Under the pieces are notes generated by a model. That model had not been told where the DNA came from and did no database searches. It saw nothing but the letters and a program-made list of their open reading frames with translations. A program made the position numbers and the translations under genes. Of a stretch of 64,000 nt of DNA, positions 49,933 through 61,472 are shown one piece after another. The stretch comes from Peromyscus leucopus (Eukaryota; Chordata; Mammalia; Rodentia; Cricetidae). Where the stretch lies: positions 152,856,826-152,920,825 of the forward strand of contig NC_051065.1 of assembly GCF_004664715.2 (NCBI RefSeq), given 5' to 3'. The first letter of the stretch is position 1. The number at the start of each line of letters is the position of its first letter.

Positions 49933-51884
49933 ATGAAGGGAGTAACCCGTGCCTTTCTCCTGGTGCTAGCAGGTGAGTTCTCTATCACTCCTCCCAAGAC
50001 ATTGGAGACCAGACAGCCTCTCCCCAGAGGATGACTGCTGCCCAATAAATGTGTTTACACTTAAAATGTCAGTGGCATGAAACATTTGTACAGGTGGAAT
50101 GAGAACACTGAAAAAAACTGCTTAGTGGCTATTGAGACAGTGGACTGTGGAAAATGGACAATGTACATTAAGGTGTGCTGTTTCTTCAAGAGGCAAAGGT
50201 TCTATCCAAACCTTTGGCTCTATCCAAAGCTTCTGGAGCAAGGTTAAAAATGAATCTAGCATCCTGTTCAGAGCACAAGAAGGAACAGCAGGGCAAGAAA
50301 TAGGAAGGGCTGTGAATGGGAAGACATGGGCTTCAATATGAGTTGCAAAAGCCAAGGCCTGCTTGGGACTGAAATATGAGAAAGGCACCTGACAGGCCCA
50401 GAGTCATTTCCCAGACCCCTCTAGGTAGCTGTCATTTTAGACACCAGAGTGAGACAAACACCCGCTTCTTCCACTTCTCCCACACAGCTCTGCCTGCCTT
50501 GGAAGCCAATGAACCAACTGGTGAGTAACCACCACTGCACCCTGGCAAATGACATCTGCCACATGCCTGCATTTCCCCTCTAAGAGGCCATATCCTGTCT
50601 CCTAATCCTGGTGTTCATTTTATTTACTATTTCTCATTTACTGTAGATGAAGGCGGTCCCTTCTATTATGGTAAGAGCTGGTGCCAACCCCCACCCCTAC
50701 TCGCCCATCCCATTCAATCCTTGTCTACTTTGGACCTCTTTGCCAGGTCAGCTGAGGAGGGTGGTACATAACTCAATACAAAGTGGGGTGGGACATCAAA
50801 CCTGTTCTTTGTGAGAGCTCAATGCAGTGAGGAAAGAGGGTGCCCTGGGGCATGGAGCTGGGGTTGGAAACCGGGGACTGAGCTCAATGAACCTTGTCCT
50901 CCTCTCTCAAGGTTCTTCCACTTTGCCTCTCATGGCACTTGTCCCCATGAGACACTATTACATGATGTACCTATTGGTCTCTTTTTCACTGCCTGGGATG
51001 TAAGTGCCATGTGGGCAAACACTTATTTATAGGGCCAGTGAATGCTTGTAAAGGCCTCCCACAAAACCACACCCCCAAACCCATAAATACCTTTTGAATG
51101 AATGTGTAAGGGTACTGTGAGATATTGTCTCCTCTTTGCACACCTCCTCCTCCAAGACTGGGAGAGCCTACAACTGGGTGGATTGATCTTTGGAGGGCTC
51201 CTGTGCATCGCTGGAATAGCCATGGCCCTGAGTAAGTACAGGAATTGGCAGAGTCGGGAAAGGAAGGCTCAAACTCGGCTGGCTGACTATGTTCTTGCTT
51301 TCCCAGGTGGCAAGTGCAAATGTAGGCGCAGTCACAAGCCCAGGTAAGACAGTGACCCAGTTGTATGTACCTTTGGCTGAGCACACCTATGTGGTGATAA
51401 AAGTTCTAAGACCTACAGAATGACTGACAGCCTGCCTATCCATTGGACTTTAAGTAGGATTTGTTTGAAGATAATAAACCCTCAATGGCCTCAATTCAGG
51501 AAAAACCCATTGAATAAGAGTATTAAGGTGTACCCCCAAGTGGGCATGGCAGTGCACACCTATATTCCCAGAACTTGGTAAAAGTAGATTAGGTCAAGGT
51601 CATTCTTGGTTACGTACCAAATTCAAGACTAGCCTGAGCTACATGAGACCCTATCTCAAAAGCTCAAATATATGCCATCTCTTTGTAAAGACAACAGAAG
51701 ATCTTGATGCTAATCTGAGTGCTTCCTTTCTCTAGTTCCTTACCTGGGAAAGGCACCCCACTCATCACTCCAGGTGAGCTGGACCCCTTCAAGATGCAGG
51801 GATGGAGACTGATGGGGTAGCAGAGGGAATAGGTCACTGAAACAACTGACCCAACTCTCTACAGGCTCTGCAGGTACCTGCTGA
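49933..51884 (+). CDS. Fxyd4: FXYD domain-containing ion transport regulator 4 (CHIF)
   Basis: Seven coding exons: 49933-49972, 50488-50520, 50647-50670, 51157-51231, 51307-51343, 51736-51773, 51865-51884. All introns are GT-AG and phases join into an 88-residue protein. It has an N-terminal signal peptide (about 1-20), a short ectodomain, the family motif PFYYD (residues 29-33, FXYD at 30-33) followed by W, a GGL, one transmembrane helix (about 39-58, [12 protein letters not shown]) and a basic cytosolic start GKCKCRR. The C-terminus is TPLITPGSAGTC. FXYD proteins are single-span regulators of Na,K-ATPase; FXYD4/CHIF raises its sodium affinity in kidney collecting duct and distal colon (established knowledge). 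Exon layout and the adjacent Hnrnpf support orthology. The ectodomain NEPTDEGG is more diverged than the rest. No frame break; appears intact. Confidence 0.95.
51540..51665 (+). repeat. Old B1-like SINE in Fxyd4 intron
   Basis: GTGGGCATGGCAGTGCACAC, CTAGCCTGAGCTACATGAGA and CCCTATCTCAAAAGC are diverged B1 blocks, between coding exons 5 and 6. It is the only SINE recognised within the gene. Confidence 0.75.
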
Positions 51885-52050
51885 ATTGAACAGCGGACAA
51901 ACTTGGAAGCCGCTCTTGCCAGTCTCCTGTTCCTACTCTCTGAAGACCTGCCCTTCCACGATGGCCTCTCTAGCGCATACTGCTAAGTCTTCTGTGATAG
52001 GGAAGGGTGACCCAAGCTTATTTTGTATTAAACTGGTCTTGCTGCTCCTT
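51885..52050 (+). other. Fxyd4: Fxyd4 3'UTR
   Basis: Starts after the TGA at 51882-51884. An ATTAAA poly(A) signal is at 52028-52033, followed by a GT-rich stretch (TTTTGTGGTCTTGTG) at 52048 on, the expected downstream element. Confidence 0.75.
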
Positions 52051-53224
52051 TTGTGGTCTTGTGAACCCTCTGTGGATGTGGTGGGGAGGACAGGGTTGTG
52101 GGATTGTCTCGGGAGTTGTCTAGGTCCTGTATCTTCTTATCTGGAAGCCCACTCCCAGCAAGACCCTACTAATTGTGTGCCACAAATGTTCAATCCAGTC
52201 TAGCAAGACCCACAGAAATAAATGTACCATGGGGTGCACAATGTTTTTTATCCAAAGACTATTCTTCACTTTGTGCCTAGAGAACCCAGCAGTCCTGACA
52301 CAATCTAGAATGTTCCTCAGTGGCTCAGCTGCTCTGAAACCGCATCCCATTCATCAGGGCTCCATTAACCCATCTGCCCTGGTAAAATCTTGTATAGCCC
52401 TCAGACCAACACGAGGGAATTTCCAATGTCCTAGGGCACGAGTGTATCCAGTCTCACGCCAGCAAGAACAGTTAAATGGCAAAAGCCAGAACCCAAAGGA
52501 CCTCTTGGTAGCACCCCACCTCTTGAGTAGGGTAGAATGCTGGGTGTTTGGGGCAGGAAGCGGGCAGGTAATGCTAGTGGTCCAGAATCAGGTCCAGAAG
52601 AAGTACCTGAATTGAGCCCTCAGAGGTAAAAAGTTAGAAAAATTTGCTGCAGAATCGCCCTGGATGAGGAAACGGGGCATGCAAATGTCCAGGGGGCAAA
52701 ATGACCTGGGCTGTGCCTCTGTGTGACTGTACTGCAGGTATGATCCAGAGAGGCAGCAGCTTCAGGGGCACCAAAAGAACTGGAGAACGAAACCTGCCGG
52801 CGCCCCCTTGAGGTGCTTCACAGTACTCTTTAGCTCTGGTGGAGGCCTGCTCAAAACCTCTGGTGACAGGTTGAGCTTTTTGTCTCACAAGCCAAGACTT
52901 AGGAAGCTATACACAACTCTATTGGAGTGAAACTGGCTCTTGCCTACTACACCTTTGATTGGAGATGTAGATTAGATCACTTTCCAGCCACACATCTGGG
53001 AGAAGTTACCAGACAGATCCCACCTATTTTCAGCTGCTTTTCCTATGTATGCTTCATGGTAGCAGAACTCTGAAGTACTTCCTCTTGCTTTCTGGACTGC
53101 ACTAGCTTGTGACTTGAACTAGCTAGCCTTGAACTTTCTATGAAACACAAGTTGAACTTGAAGCTCTGTTCTGTTCCTCTTGCCTTCACCAACTACAAGA
53201 AAATTTAAATGTGGACCATTACAT
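52051..53224. other. Intergenic stretch between convergent genes
   Basis: About 1.2 kb with no SINE recognised. The 146-codon frame at 52175-52615 lacks any motif I can recognise and begins outside the Fxyd4 transcript; I treat it as chance. Confidence 0.45.
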
Positions 53225-53307
53225 TGGTTTATGTGGTGCTGGGACACAAACCCAGGGCACATGAATTGTAGGAAAGGGCTCTGCCAACTGAGCAATATCC
53301 CCAGCTT
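53225..53307 (-). repeat. ID/B4-type SINE
   Basis: Reversed tRNA-like head: GTGCTGGGACACAAACCCAG, GCTCTGCCAACTGAGCAATA, TCCCCAGC. Confidence 0.7.
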
Positions 53308-53737
53308 TAAAATGTTTCTCGAAATTTATATCCCATCCCCATTAGCAACCATTCCGAGGTTCAAGGCTTCAGTGTCCTGTCAGTGGCTTGTGAGCACCAA
53401 ATCACAAGCTTATTCTGCAGGAAAAAAATAAATAAGGAAACATGGGATGCTGGCTTTGTAATGGGGGCAAGAGAGAAGAGTAAGCTATGAGCTCCAGAGA
53501 GATGTACAAGGTCTGAACAGCAAAATCTCTAGGGAAAAGGCTTTCTTTTCCTCCGAGAAGTGGTTCAAATTGAAAACTGCCTCTCTCCAAGTTTTTCTGT
53601 GTAGTTACTGGAAGCACTTCAGAGCATCCAGTCGCTAAGACTATTGTGTCTTGGAAGGAGACAACTTCACAACCCCTTCCCATCCTGTCCACTCAGCTTA
53701 ATAGCCTAGGAGCTGGGGCTTCTACTATCCCAGTAGT
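53308..53737. other. No feature recognised
   Basis: Single-copy-looking sequence. Confidence 0.4.
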
Positions 53738-53937
53738 TCTCAACCTGTGGCTTTCAACCCCTTTGAGCATCAACCATCCCTTTCATCGGGGATGCCTAAG
53801 ACCATCAGGGGAAAAAAATATTTGCAGTATGGCTCGTAATAGCAGCCAAGTTAATTATGAAGTAGCAATGAAATAATATGACAGGGGGTCACATGAGAAA
53901 CTATTAAAGGGTTGCAGCACTAGAGATTAAAAAACAC
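53738..53937 (+). mobile_element. URR1-like DNA transposon, diverged
   Basis: GTTCTCAACCTGTGGCTTTC, AATTATGAAGTAGCAATGAA and AAAGGGTTGCAGCAC match the element at 1062-1285; the right terminal repeat is decayed. Confidence 0.75.
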
Positions 53938-54112
53938 TGTACTTACTACCCCTCTCTGAGGTACACCAAAGTTCTCACATGCTGTCAAGTCCACAGCCTC
54001 AAAATCAGGACTTCCTCCTGTTCCTAAAGAACGTTGTTTTCTATCCAGACAGCCCAGTGGCTAGGTCTACTTTGATTGTGTCCCTCCTGCTTATCTGCCA
54101 TATTTAAGATTA
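53938..54112. other. Unassigned spacer
   Basis: No feature recognised. Confidence 0.4.
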
Positions 54113-54780
54113 GCTTTTTTTTTTTTTTGAGGCAGGGTCTTATGTAGCCTACCTTGACCTTGAACTGCTAATCTTCCATCTTTGAGACTGCTGAGATTAC
54201 AGTCAGAGACATTGTATCTGGTTTTACTGTTCTGGGCATGAAACTCAACCTTGTACATGATGTGCAGGTATTCTACAACTTAAGATATACCCCTAGCATT
54301 TGAGCATGCTGTGCAGGTATTCTGTAAGATATACCCCTAGCCTGATACTAGAATAACTAATATAGAACAAATTAATACAAGTATGATGGGCAAGCATCTT
54401 TAATTTCAGGGAAGTAGACACAACACAATCACAGCAAGTTTGAGGCTAGCGTGGCCTAGTGAGTTTCAGGTCTGCCAGAACTCCACATAAGATATTCCCA
54501 AAAACAAGAGGCTGGGGAAAATGGCTCATTTGGTAATGACATGAGTTTGGATCTTCTCTAAAAGCCAGGCACAGCAATGCATACCTGTAACCCTACGGAA
54601 GAATGTGGGGTTGAGTAGGTGGATCCTTACAGCTCATTAGCTGGTCAGCCTAGCTGAATTGATGAGCTCCAGGTTCTGCTCCCAAAAAATAAGGTAGAAA
54701 GTGACCAGAAGACACCAACTTCTGATATACATGTGAACATGCATGCACCTGTCCTTACATGTACACCACACAAACACACA
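54113..54780. repeat. B1 (minus), B1 (plus) and B4 (plus) SINEs
   Basis: 54113-54222 old reversed B1 (GAGGCAGGGTCTTATGTAGC). 54378-54506 old + B1 (GTTTGAGGCTAGCGTGGCCT). 54508-54780 B4 (GGCTGGGGAAAATGGCTCAT, GGTCAGCCTAGCTGAATTGA, ACATGTACACCACACAAACA). Confidence 0.7.
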
Positions 54781-55532
54781 ATGTACTGGGCAGAAATGTC
54801 TCAGCAAGATGCCACCAAGTTTGCCGTAAGTTTTTGATGCCCAGGACCAAAGGGTATAAGGGAAATATGACCTCAAGCTGTTATCTGACCATAACTGTAA
54901 CAAGGCCTAGTAAGGATCTGAGTTTGATAGGAGTATCAAGAGCTGCATAGCAACTCTTAGAAAGACCCCCTCCAAGAAGGTACAGGCTCAGGAGAGAAAA
55001 CTAACTTCACATGAATGGAAAAGCTGAAAAGCCCTCAGCAGGGTTATAGACAAGTAAACAACTGCTGGGGAGATTCACCAGCCAAATTCTCCACCAACCT
55101 GCAGGTCATTCAGGGACGCCAGGTTTCAAATCCTTCATGGAGTCATTACCCAAGCTGGGGTGGGTTGCATTTGAGTCATCCCTATTCCTAGGTAACCCCC
55201 AACTTGTACTTAAGGCTCACGAACTTTGCCTGGTAGTGGTTTCCTTATCTGGGGTAAATAGATATTTTGTACGTGTCTTTCCTCTGCCTGAGTCCTGGTC
55301 CAAAGCTGGACTCTCAGGTACAAAGGACTCATTTGGTTTACTAAACCTCCAATCTTCATTATTTCTAGATAATGGGTCAGACACATTAAACCATTATGGA
55401 ACTCTTCGTAGGAAATGCTCACATAAAAACCTTGTAAGTCAGTCTTATTTTTAAGTGTAAAACCAGCTTTCCCCAAAACTCAATATATGATAGAATAAAC
55501 TTATGTGAAAAGAGCTGTACAATCAGTGTTTT
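54781..55532. other. No feature recognised
   Basis: Mostly single-copy-looking. A weak B4-like phrase (GTCTCAGCAAGATGCCACCA) occurs near 54797. Confidence 0.4.
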
Positions 55533-55612
55533 TTCCTCAGTGCGAGAGATGAACACAGGACCTCATACACATACGTCAAACACACATGCAGTATTTTTAG
55601 CTCTATACCTTG
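55533..55612 (-). repeat. ID-like SINE, diverged
   Basis: CAGTGCGAGAGATGAACACA, GGACCTCATACACATACGTC is a reversed, decayed ID/B4 head. Confidence 0.5.
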
Positions 55613-56350
55613 AAAAATATCCATTGTGTTCTGACCAGACTGAAGTATTTCCATCAGACAACAAAGATTTTAGGTTTTTGTTGAACAAATGCTGTGCTAC
55701 ACTAAGCTCCCTGCTTTTGTGACATAAGTAACTGTGGCCAATGAATGACCATGGGTATTTGAATAGAATTACAAACAGGGCAGGATGCCAGATGAGACAC
55801 TACCAACTCCTCTCCACGCTACAGGATGGACTTTCCTTGTCTAACAGACCTGTTCCTTCCGGCGGAAGAATCCTTACTTCCTCCCTAAATCCAGTCAGTC
55901 CATCAATAACACAGTACACCTTGTGCCAAGTGTAAAATATTTGCGTCTCCCAAGGATCTTGAGTTGAATGATTTGGACATTGAAGACATACTTCAGCTTC
56001 TACTTTCCCCTCCTTACACCTCCTCCCTGCTTGCTGTGTCAGGGATCTCTTTGGGCAACATGCTCTTACCCTTTAGTAGTTCTTCCTAGCTCCAAGAGGA
56101 AGCACTCATAGTGGATCTTCTGAAAGCAAGGGCCAAGTATCTTTAAGCAGTACTGAAACCCTGGATAATAAATGGATTGTTTCATGTCCACATTGTAGAC
56201 ACCTCTGGAGTTGGTGAGACTGTTCAGGAGGCAGACATTTATTACTAACCAAAGTTGTTCAGTGCTTGGGACCCAACAAATAGATCCAACTTGTGTACCT
56301 CTACACTTGCAACCAGACACACATGCACCCACAAACAGAAATATAAATGT
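55613..56350. other. No feature recognised
   Basis: About 0.74 kb of single-copy-looking sequence between the convergent genes. Confidence 0.4.
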
Positions 56351-56708
56351 AGGGGCTAGAGAGTTAGCTCAGTGTTTAAGAACACTTCTTGAAAAGGGAC
56401 AAAGTTGAGTCCCAGCACCCACATGGAGGGTCACCACTTCCTCAGGCTATGCAGATATACATGCATGACCATACATGCCAAAAAATTTTTCAGAATTTAA
56501 ACACACACAGAAAATTTAAACACGGGGGCTAGATATATGGCTCAGTAGTTCAGAGCACTCACTGGCTGTTCTGCTAGAGGTCTAGAGTTCAATTCCCAGC
56601 AACCACATGGTGGCGCACAACCATCTGTAATGAGACATGGCGCCCTCTTGGGGCCTGAAGGCATACGTGCAGTCAGAACATTAAACAAACCTTATTTAAA
56701 AAAAAACA
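56351..56708 (+). repeat. B3 and B2 SINEs
   Basis: 56351-56480 B3 (GGGGCTAGAGAGTTAGCTCA, GTCCCAGCACCCACATGG). 56525-56708 B2 (GGGGCTAGATATATGGCTCA, CACATGGTGGCGCACAACCA, GGCGCCCTCTTGGGGCCTG). Confidence 0.88.
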
Positions 56709-57639
56709 AAAAACAAAATGCATGTAATTTTAAGAGTTAATATGCTATACTTAGGAGATAATTCAGATTTGCATCTACAAGGTACATATAGCTTCCTCAA
56801 GAAATAAGATATTTATACCAATAATTAGGAATATCAACAAGACTTCAAAATGTAGTCTTGGCTTGCCTTAGGTATCTGCCTGCCCTGTCTCCAGGGTTTA
56901 AAAAGGTGTTTTACCACAGCCAGCATCTTTTACGTTTTCCTGGTGTCAGATTCTTCTTTCCCCAAGTACATACAGGTTGCTTTCTGCCTCTACACACAGC
57001 CTTGCCTTAATTCGGTTTACAAACAAGTGACTTCGTGATTTCCCGTCTTGGTGGACAGTGGACTAAGTGGGTTTCCCATTACTGCAGCTCAGACCACAAC
57101 TGAGGGACCCACAGCCATTAACACATGGTTAAATGTATTATGCATACCTTGAGACCACTGGTAAACTCAACCCAGCTAACTCTCCTCCCTAGTTGGAACG
57201 CCAGGCTAGCACAAAGGGAACCAGGGCACTGTGAGTCCCATGACATCCATCTCAATGGAGACTCCCTCTAACCAATTTGTCTACTCTGGTATTCAGAATG
57301 CCAGGATTCCTCCACAATACTTGGCTTCAGGTTAGATAACTGGTTCTTTTCTAAAAACAGAACAAGACTATGACCTCTAAAATAGGACACACCATTCAGT
57401 AGAGAATATGTTCAACACCCAAGATGCCTGCCAAGGATTTGGGTTCCTGTGTCCATTCCTCTTTGGCTAGTTTTTGTGTGTGTGTGTGTGTGTTGTAGAC
57501 ACCCAATAGCTGTACTTGCTCATCACCCCTAAAACCAGTAGCCTTTGAAGGCAGACAGGCCAAAAGGAGAAAAAAAAAAAACTTACACTAAACATTTAAA
57601 TTGTTGAGACTCCAGGAAAGTCAACTGCTTAAAAAAAAA
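56709..57639. other. Mostly unassigned; (TG)n at 57474-57492
   Basis: About 0.9 kb with no recognised repeat except the short TG tract and A-runs near 57570 and 57631. Confidence 0.4.
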
Positions 57640-58069
57640 AAAAGGATAAATATGATGGCTCGACTTTTAAGAGCACTTACCACTCTTACACTCTGAGAAC
57701 TCAGGAGTGGTCCCAGTAACTACATGGCACTGCAGTTCTGGGGGTCTAATGCCCTCTTATGGCCATTTCAGACACCAGGCATGCATGCAGTCCATTTACA
57801 CATGGAGGCAGAACACACAAACGTGCCAAAAATAGTACATAACACATGTAATCACAGGTGGCAGGGCATATTGCTTCCTTATGTATATTGGACTGCTTAT
57901 AGTCATTGTCTCTACAACACACACACCATTTTCATCTTAAAAGACAGTGCTGAACTATGTCTCTGGCCCGCCTTACACTATTCAAGCAAGATGGTCTTGA
58001 GCTCATGGCAATCTGCATGCTTCGGACTCCTAAGTGCTGAGATTATAGGCCTGAGACACCCCACCCAGC
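57640..58069. repeat. B3 (plus) and old B1 (minus)
   Basis: 57640-57815 diverged B3 (TATGATGGCTCGACTTTTAA, CCAGTAACTACATGGCACTG). 57938-58069 old reversed B1 (CAGTGCTGAACTATGTCTCT, CTAAGTGCTGAGATTATAGG). The 145-codon frame across them is chance. Confidence 0.65.
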
Positions 58070-58169
58070 TAACACCACTATTTTCAAATTCCCTCTGGAA
58101 ATTAAGGGGTTACAAATCCTTTTTCAACCACCCAGTTTGCTGCCTTTCGCTGAGTAGATAAGCTGTGCC

Positions 58170-58786
58170 AGTCATTGTGAAAAAGTCTTTATTTTAAGAA
58201 AAAAATTTAGTTAACAAAAAATTTAACAAGTTTCACTTAGCAAAATACACCCAAAAGGAAATCACAGTACAAAGAAAGCTTTAAGTCAAGGCCTCACCAA
58301 TTCCTACAGTATTAGTATTGTGTCTCAATTCTCAAAACTAACTTTAAAAAGCTTAAACTTAACCTAAAGATTTAAATGAAAATATAAACTAGAATGAACA
58401 TGAGAAATGCATCTCTTTGCATCAGGGATCTAGCACCTTTGAGTCTCCAGAAAAGTACATGTCCCCAGTGTGTTCACTGTGGTGTGCTTTAAGATCCACT
58501 CAACATACTTAAAACTATTCAACTCAGATAACATCACTCCTTAAGTATACTACCAAAAATGTTAATTGAGAAAAGCGGAAGAAAATAGTTTTAGTTTACT
58601 CAATATTACATGCTAGAAGAAAAGTTTGCATGAGAAACACTGAAGAGGTAATTTTTTAATCCAGATTTCACAAACTCATGGTGCAATGTGGGTCCCCCAG
58701 CTTCCTCTAGAGTTATAAACTGCTCTTGACTGCTTATTGGCTGCCTGTGAAATTTTGATTGAAATAACTCAAATGCTCCTACAATA
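58170..58786 (-). other. Hnrnpf: Hnrnpf 3'UTR with poly(A) signal
   Basis: Runs from the stop codon (58787-58789) to just past AATAAA, read as TTTATT at plus 58188-58193. About 0.6 kb, AT-rich, without SINEs. The cleavage point is inferred to be near 58170. Confidence 0.75.
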
Positions 58787-60034
58787 CTAGTCATATCCAC
58801 CCATGCTGTTTTGACCGCTGTAGCCGGCCCCATAACAGCCACTCACTGACTGGCTCTCCAGGCCACTGTAAGTCGCCTGGGCAGCTGACACTCCCATGCC
58901 CTGCATCACCTGGCTGCTATAAGCCCCATTGCTAGCCCCTGTTGTTGAATTCAGGAAGAGTTCTATGTATCTGTGCTGCATGTTGGCCCTGTCCTTCGAC
59001 ATAGCTGCCACTGCTTCTTCATGGGTGGCAAACTCAACATCAGCTTCTCCCGTCACTCTTCCATCAGGACCAATCTCAATATGAACTCTCACGGGGTTGA
59101 GTGGAGAGAAGAAGTTGTAAATGTCGTTCTCCGTTGCTTTGTAGGGCAGCCCTCTCATGTGGACGCAGTGGCCGGTGGTGCTCTGCACTGTGAACTCGCT
59201 GTCTCCATATCTGTGGTCATACATTCCTGAGAGACAGTAGCTGAGGTCTCTCCCAAACAGGTCAGTGGTGAAGCCATAGCCATCACTGAGGCCACTGTAT
59301 TCTTCATAGCCCCCATAGCCTGCACTATAGGCACCAGACCTCATCCTATCCAAGCCTGCCTGTTTCACAATGCCAATGTACCTCCGGGCTGTGCCAGGCC
59401 GGTCATAGGGCCCAGGCCTCTGCACAGACATGAACTTCAGAGGTGGATCTGAGTATGACCTAACTTCCTCCTGGCTGCTCTTGAACACTTCGATATACCT
59501 GTGTCCTATTCTCTCCTTGTGCTTCCCCAGAGCTTTCTCAGCTAACTCTTGTGAGGCAAACTGAACGAAGGCCTCCCCTGTAATCTTGCCCTCCGGGTCC
59601 ACAGGTAATGTGATCCCGTTTGGCACAATTTCCAACCCTGAGAAGAACTGAACAATTTCTTCCTTTGTGCATCCAAACGGGAGTCCCCGAAGCCTCACAA
59701 AGCCATCATTGGCACTGTCAGCGCTGTTTGGACCACTGTGCTTCAACACCCAATCCATCTCGGTTCTGTGTGACTTGAACACCTCAATATATCGGTGTCC
59801 CATGCTTTCCCTGTCTTTTTTCAGAGCCAATTTTACATCATCTTCTGACTCAAGTTCAACAAAAGCCTCACCACTCTGCCTACCTTCTCTAGTATAAATG
59901 AAATGAACACCTGCGACCCCATCATGAATTGTGCAGTCGGAGAGGAAGTTTTGTACGTCCTCAATTGAGCAGGACCAGGGTAGGCCACGGAGTTTGACCA
60001 CATAGCCTTCACCTCCCTCAGGGCCCAGCATCAT
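58787..60034 (-). CDS. Hnrnpf: Heterogeneous nuclear ribonucleoprotein F
   Basis: A 415-residue protein in one exon, starting [10 protein letters not shown]. hnRNP F binds G-rich RNA (G-tracts, G-quadruplex-prone sites) in the nucleus and regulates splicing and polyadenylation (established). Three quasi-RRMs are visible: residues about 11-90 (VVKLRGLPW), 111-188 ([10 protein letters not shown]) and 289-366 (CVHMRGLPY), each with the family's HRYIE(V/L)F ending. A Gly/Tyr/Arg-rich linker ([17 protein letters not shown]) separates RRM2 and RRM3, and the C-tail ends [11 protein letters not shown] chose the ATG at 60034; an in-frame GTG two codons upstream is not a plausible start. A splice acceptor 49 bases upstream, an intact frame, a normal 3'UTR and the Fxyd4 neighbour argue for the real gene rather than a retrocopy, although the CDS is intronless as in other mammals. 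Confidence 0.97.
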   Translation of the reverse strand: MMLGPEGGEGYVVKLRGLPWSCSIEDVQNFLSDCTIHDGVAGVHFIYTREGRQSGEAFVELESEDDVKLALKKDRESMGHRYIEVFKSHRTEMDWVLKHSGPNSADSANDGFVRLRGLPFGCTKEEIVQFFSGLEIVPNGITLPVDPEGKITGEAFVQFASQELAEKALGKHKERIGHRYIEVFKSSQEEVRSYSDPPLKFMSVQRPGPYDRPGTARRYIGIVKQAGLDRMRSGAYSAGYGGYEEYSGLSDGYGFTTDLFGRDLSYCLSGMYDHRYGDSEFTVQSTTGHCVHMRGLPYKATENDIYNFFSPLNPVRVHIEIGPDGRVTGEADVEFATHEEAVAAMSKDRANMQHRYIELFLNSTTGASNGAYSSQVMQGMGVSAAQATYSGLESQSVSGCYGAGYSGQNSMGGYD

Positions 60035-60083
60035 GGACACTTGACAAGGCTGATGTCACACAAGCTTGGGCAATTTTTTGTAG
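60035..60083 (-). other. Hnrnpf: Hnrnpf 5'UTR part of the coding exon, with splice acceptor
   Basis: Minus-strand polypyrimidine tract TTTTTTTTTTTCCTTTTCAG ends at 60084, followed by exon sequence CTACAAAAAATTGCCC up to the ATG. Confidence 0.85.
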
Positions 60084-60466
60084 CTGAAAAGGAAAAAAAA
60101 AAACCTACTTTATACAATTTTCACTTAATATGCATAGTAAGATATTCATTAAATGCTATTTTCCCCATTTCACAGATGGAAGGTAAGAATGAGTGAAAAT
60201 AAAATAGCTGTTTACCAGCCATGGTAGTGTTCTGAGTTCCAGGTCAGTCTGGTTTACATGACAGGACTCCCATCCAAAAACAAAACTGGACCAGGATTCT
60301 GCATTCTAAACCAGATTGGGCTGGTTTAAGTCCCCATCTTTAAAAAATAAATACAAAGGTGACCTGTTTGATATACAGGGTAGGCCCTAGAACATTAAAA
60401 AGAGAAAAAAAAAAATACCCCTACCCCACAAGACACAGTTATCCCTTTTGTGTTATCAAAGGGATA

Positions 60467-60630
60467 CCCGGGTAGCGGTGGCCTATGCCTTTTAATCCCA
60501 GCACTCAAGAGGCAGAGCCAGGCAGATCTCTGTAGACTAGGCAGATGCCAGCCTACTAATCTACAGAGCAGATCCAGGACAGGCACCAAAACTACAGAGA
60601 AACCCTGTCTGGGGGGTGGGGGGGGGGTGA
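60467..60630 (+). repeat. B1 SINE in Hnrnpf intron
   Basis: CCGGGTAGCGGTGGCCTATG, CAGGCAGATCTCTGTAGAC, AACTACAGAGAAACCCTGTC and a G-run tail. It contains a small internal duplication of AGACTAGGCAGATGCCAGCC type. ATCAAAGGGATA precedes it. Confidence 0.88.
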
Positions 60631-60833
60631 AATTAGAGATAAAGCAAGTAAACAAAAGACCAAGCATAGCTCTGTAAGCCCTTGGCTAGATATAGATGTC
60701 AGGTTTAACTCAAAGACCCATCACCAAAGTCAAGACTCTTGGTATGGAGAAATCAAAAGATTGATAAGTAGTTGCAGGTCATCTTCAACTATTAAATCAC
60801 ATGCCTACATGAGACTGTCTCAAAAATAAAACT

Positions 60834-61130
60834 AGGGGACAGCAAGATGAGAGTGTATAAATTCCTTGCCACCAAACCTGATCACCTGGAGTTGATCCCT
60901 GAGATTCCCACCCCCCCTTCAACAGTGGAGAGCCTTGCTTCTTGCTTCTTCTCACCTCCACATACACTCACCTACACACTTGCAAATATAACACATTGAA
61001 TATGTAAGTAAATAAATAAAGTGGATAAGAGAGCCAGGCTCAGGGTGATAGCACACAAGTAGATCTCTATATAGCCAATCCCAGGCCACCCAGGGTTACA
61101 TAGCCATACCCTGTCTCCAAACAAGGCAAG
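60834..61130 (+). repeat. B4 and truncated B1 in Hnrnpf intron
   Basis: 60834-61018 B4 (GGGACAGCAAGATGAGAGTG, TGCCACCAAACCTGATCACC, AATAAATAAA tail). 61031-61130 B1 lacking its centre (AGCCAGGCTCAGGGTGATAG, ACCCTGTCTCCAAAC). Confidence 0.78.
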
Positions 61131-61359
61131 GTAGTACACATCTGTAACCAACATTTAAAGTGGAGACAAGGAAGATCTATTTCATGGTCACCTCTGGCTA
61201 CCTAGTTATGAGCAACCTAGACTACAGAAACATCTCATTTTTTTAATAAGAAAAATTTTAGCCTCACACATACTCAAATGTGAGTTAATAAGGAAACATG
61301 ACACCATTTTGACTCATTTTATCATTTAACTTTAAAATACTGACAAAAATTCTACTTAC

Positions 61360-61472
61360 CTGTGTCTACAGCAGATTCGAGATGACAAGAATGCCATCCT
61401 GTCTCACAGTTTAGTGGTACTAATGGCACTACTACTACATTGGGAAAATTTACTGATAGACAGTCACTTTGC
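61360..61472 (-). other. Hnrnpf: Candidate Hnrnpf 5'UTR exon
   Basis: On the minus strand a pyrimidine-rich TGTCTTTATCTTTATGCCATAG acceptor (AG at 61474-61473) precedes 113 bases ending in a textbook donor, GACACAG/GTAAGTAG (intron from 61359). It lies about 1.28 kb upstream of the coding exon and in a SINE-free stretch. There is no direct evidence of transcription. Confidence 0.5.

Noticed and set aside
52175..52615. 146-codon open frame downstream of Fxyd4
   Set aside because: No recognisable domain, begins outside the Fxyd4 transcript, and no splice or promoter signal supports it.
57724..58161. 145-codon open frame
   Set aside because: It runs across a B3 and a reversed B1, so it is translated repeat sequence.
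58787..60040. Hnrnpf as an intronless retrocopy, and the upstream GTG as start
   Set aside because: The coding exon has a real acceptor upstream, a normal 3'UTR without A-tail or target duplication, and the expected neighbour Fxyd4. The GTG has no role since ATG ATG follows in frame.
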